Positions 62,635 to 64,000 of a DNA stretch of 64,000 bases are shown here, one piece after another. Numbering within the stretch: the first letter of the stretch is position 1; the number at the start of each line of letters is the position of its first letter. The DNA is from JADJDM01 sp044352985. Its GTDB lineage: Bacteria > Bacteroidota > Bacteroidia > B-17B0 > Aurantibacillaceae. The translations under genes were made by a program, and so were the position numbers. The stretch is from the NCBI GenBank assembly GCA_044352985.1, contig JBILCU010000001.1:186001-250000 (forward strand). Reading direction: 5' to 3'. Under the pieces are notes generated by a model, which saw only the letters and a list, made by a program, of their open reading frames with translations, was not told the DNA's origin and searched no databases.

Positions 62635-63156
62635 TTAATTTATTTTTTCAATTGATTGAGTATTCTTACAGGCATCCAACATTTTTTGTATGGCCTCTCT
62701 TGAAAAAGTTTCATCTTTTAAGTTCTCAAAAACAAATGTTCTATCGCCAATTTTTGCAGAATGAAAAAAATGAAATTCTGAAATATCTGCTATACCAGAT
62801 TCCCACATTAATGTATTTGGCTCATCAATAATGTATTGTTTAACCTGAAGTAAATCTGCATTTTTATTATCTTCTTTTTTTGAAGCAGTAGTTCCACCAT
62901 CTTCAGTTATTGAAATCTGAAAATCCTTGCCGCGCTTTACGTGATAGGAACCAAAACTTGTTTGTATAGTATCAAGTGCGCCTAAGTTTGAATCTGGAAC
63001 AAGTATATTTAAATTCATTCCACTTGAGCTGATATCAACATATTGCATACCTGCAGGAGCAATCAATACATTCTTTTTTTCATCTGTATGATTACAAGAA
63101 CTTAAAACGCTTAGCGCTAAAACGTACAATACTAAAACACTTAATTTATTAAACAT
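62635..63156 (-). CDS. Hypothetical lipoprotein
   Basis: A 173-residue protein with a lipoprotein signal peptide (LSVLVLYVLALSVLSSCNH) ending in the lipobox LSSC; the mature part is a soluble domain with no family I recognise. It reads AGMQYVDISSSGMNLNILVPDSN, then a region of alternating strands (YHVKRGKDFQISITEDGG), a charged linker (ASKKEDNKNADL) and a final helix with Cys. It faces the periplasm or outer membrane. It lies alone between a convergent desulfurase and the histone-like gene. Confidence 0.72.
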   Translation of the reverse strand: MFNKLSVLVLYVLALSVLSSCNHTDEKKNVLIAPAGMQYVDISSSGMNLNILVPDSNLGALDTIQTSFGSYHVKRGKDFQISITEDGGTTASKKEDNKNADLLQVKQYIIDEPNTLMWESGIADISEFHFFHSAKIGDRTFVFENLKDETFSREAIQKMLDACKNTQSIEKIN

Positions 63157-63221
63157 ATTTAAATTGAAATTAAAATTATTACTCTATTCAAAAACAAATA
63201 TTGGTAAAACCTATTAAACTA

Positions 63222-63246
63222 AAAAGTCCCGCCAAGCGGGACTTTT
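63222..63246. terminator. Strong rho-independent terminator below the histone-like gene
   Basis: An 11-bp perfect stem AAAAGTCCCGC with GCGGGACTTTT around CAA, at 63222-63246. Read leftward it follows the histone-like stop by 18 bases and ends in U-rich sequence; its G/C core and A/T ends make a bidirectional terminator. Confidence 0.85.
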
Positions 63247-63264
63247 GAAAGAAGCAATGAAAAA

Positions 63265-63453
63265 TTATTTTTTCTTAGCTGCTGCTTTTTTTGGAGCTGC
63301 TTTCTTAGCTGCTGCTTTTTTTGGAGCTGCTTTCTTAGCTGCTTTTTTAGGAGCTGCTTTTTTTGCTGCTTTTTTAGGAGCTGCTTTTTTTACTGCTTTC
63401 TTAGCTGCTGCTTTTTTTGGAGCTGCTTTTTTTGCTGCTGGTTTAGTTGCCAT
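63265..63453 (-). CDS. Lysine/alanine/proline-rich histone-H1-like protein
   Basis: A 62-residue protein built almost only of Ala, Lys and Pro: units of KKAAPKKAA, KKAAAKKA and KKAVKKAA repeat with small changes. It has no folded domain but resembles the C-terminal tails of histone H1 and of bacterial HU- and Hc1-like proteins that bind and condense DNA through charge. A start ATG, stop and a strong terminator are in place, so it is very likely a real gene despite low complexity. The opposite strand has a shadow frame of Ala/Phe repeats. A nucleoid role is likely but inferred. Confidence 0.8.
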   Translation of the reverse strand: MATKPAAKKAAPKKAAAKKAVKKAAPKKAAKKAAPKKAAKKAAPKKAAAKKAAPKKAAAKKK

Positions 63454-64000
63454 GGTTTTTTGTTTTTTGAATTGTTGATACGAAGAAACAAAAATTTTTA
63501 GTGTTGAAAAAAAAATGAACGATTATTTTATCAACATGTTTTTGTTAAGAATGACAACATGAGTAATCATACTATCAACTTAACTTGCTTTCAATTAAAC
63601 ATGATGCCTTGAACGCCTTTATTAAAGATGCATACAGAAGGTTGATGTAAACACACAATGAAAAAATAAAATCAATAGTTACATCATAATTCTAATTCAC
63701 TTTATCCGTATTCAAAAAATTATTTTTTATATAGTGCTATAAAAACACATTAAAAAAAACATAAATCTATTTTTGTAAACCAATATAAAAATAAAAGATG
63801 CTCTGAAGCGCCCATAAACATTAATGTTTAGAATAGTAAGTAACACAATGATTAAATTTCATATATAGATTTTTATTTTTTTTTAGTTGTCATATGGTAT
63901 ACGCCATGTATCTTCATTTTTTTTGTGCGCGAAGCACATGGCTATTTCATAATTTGTTTTTAGACTTATACTCACTTAACATTGAACATAAAGAACAATA
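63454..64000. other. Gene-free AT-rich end of window
   Basis: 547 bases with no ORF of credible size. The start is the upstream region of the histone-like gene. A 7-bp inverted repeat, GCCATGT (63903-63909) and ACATGGC (63936-63942), is the only clear symmetry. No tRNA or known RNA was recognised; a gene may begin beyond the window. Confidence 0.5.

Noticed and set aside
63245..63478. Plus-strand ORF of alanine and phenylalanine repeats
   Set aside because: It is the antisense reading of the Lys/Ala-rich histone-like gene; the minus strand has a proper start, a sensible product and a terminator.
1..64000. tRNA, rRNA, CRISPR arrays, prophage or complete insertion sequences
   Set aside because: No T-loop-like GGTTCGAATCC runs, regular spaced repeats, transposase or phage genes were seen; the 200-bp array has no spacers and is not CRISPR.

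Overview
The window is a stretch of AT-rich chromosome from a member of the Bacteroidota (Bacteroidia, flavobacterial or sphingobacterial type). The evidence is a gliding-motility-type C-terminal domain on a large secreted protein, several families typical of the phylum (DUF5686 with a carboxypeptidase-regulatory domain, DUF6089, DUF4294), a HemC-HemD fusion, the absence of visible Shine-Dalgarno sequences, and a promoter of the Bacteroidota form (TTTG and TAnnTTTG). No tRNA, rRNA, CRISPR array, complete insertion sequence or prophage was seen. Most of the window is ordinary core genome.

Layout. 1-2.1 kb: the truncated end of an SF2 helicase gene and a convergent patatin-like gene. 2.2-3.8 kb: an accessory island with a displaced copy of the RND pump gene's 3' end, a PIN toxin-antitoxin pair and a 0.5 kb hairpin-rich stretch bounded by inverted repeats. 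3.8-10.7 kb: an RND efflux operon read leftward (tetR - tolC-type - membrane fusion protein - RND pump), with a TetR operator candidate lying on its promoter. 10.8-16.4 kb: a LysM glucosaminidase, a methyltransferase, a membrane PP2C phosphatase, a DUF1801 protein and uvrC. 16.4-19.8 kb leftward: SOUL protein, DUF4294 protein, biotin carboxylase and a PabA/TrpG-type amidotransferase. 19.9-23.7 kb: a large secreted protein with a type 9 secretion-like C-terminus, overlapping a glycosyltransferase gene. 23.9-26.3 kb: umuD-umuC-SRAP, a compact mutagenesis and abasic-site unit. 26.4-29.9 kb: an M16 protease and a small lipoprotein.

29.9-31.1 kb is a gene-free stretch with a 200-bp tandem array. 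31.1-36.0 kb leftward: cysteine desulfurase, DUF5686 protein, carboxymuconolactone decarboxylase-like protein and TatC. 36.1-39.7 kb rightward: a double thioredoxin, radC, a MerR regulator, an alpha/beta hydrolase and pgeF. 39.8-44.7 kb leftward: manC, then hom-metX under a SAM-I riboswitch, then a monooxygenase-like protein and a SAM-hydrolysing DUF62 protein. 44.8-52.4 kb rightward: phoH, purC, a family 2 glycosyltransferase, rhomboid, an MBL-fold hydrolase, cysS and an M28 / glutaminyl-cyclase-like lipoprotein. 52.4-58.2 kb leftward: a DUF6089 barrel, Kup, HemCD and HemA. 58.7-62.6 kb: DinB, DUF3820, a small hypothetical gene, then 2'-5' RNA ligase - queG - cysteine desulfurase with overlapping ends. 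62.6-63.5 kb: a lipoprotein and a lysine/alanine-rich histone-H1-like peptide gene with a strong terminator.

Working together: hom and metX make O-acetylhomoserine and are set by SAM through the riboswitch, while the nearby DUF62 gene breaks down SAM. HemA and HemCD cover early tetrapyrrole synthesis. UmuD, UmuC and SRAP act on damaged DNA. I saw no clear new multi-gene system. The less ordinary parts are the island at 2.2-3.8 kb, the structured repeat seen at both 3.6 and 51.2 kb, the operator-promoter of the efflux operon, the 200-bp array and the histone-like gene.
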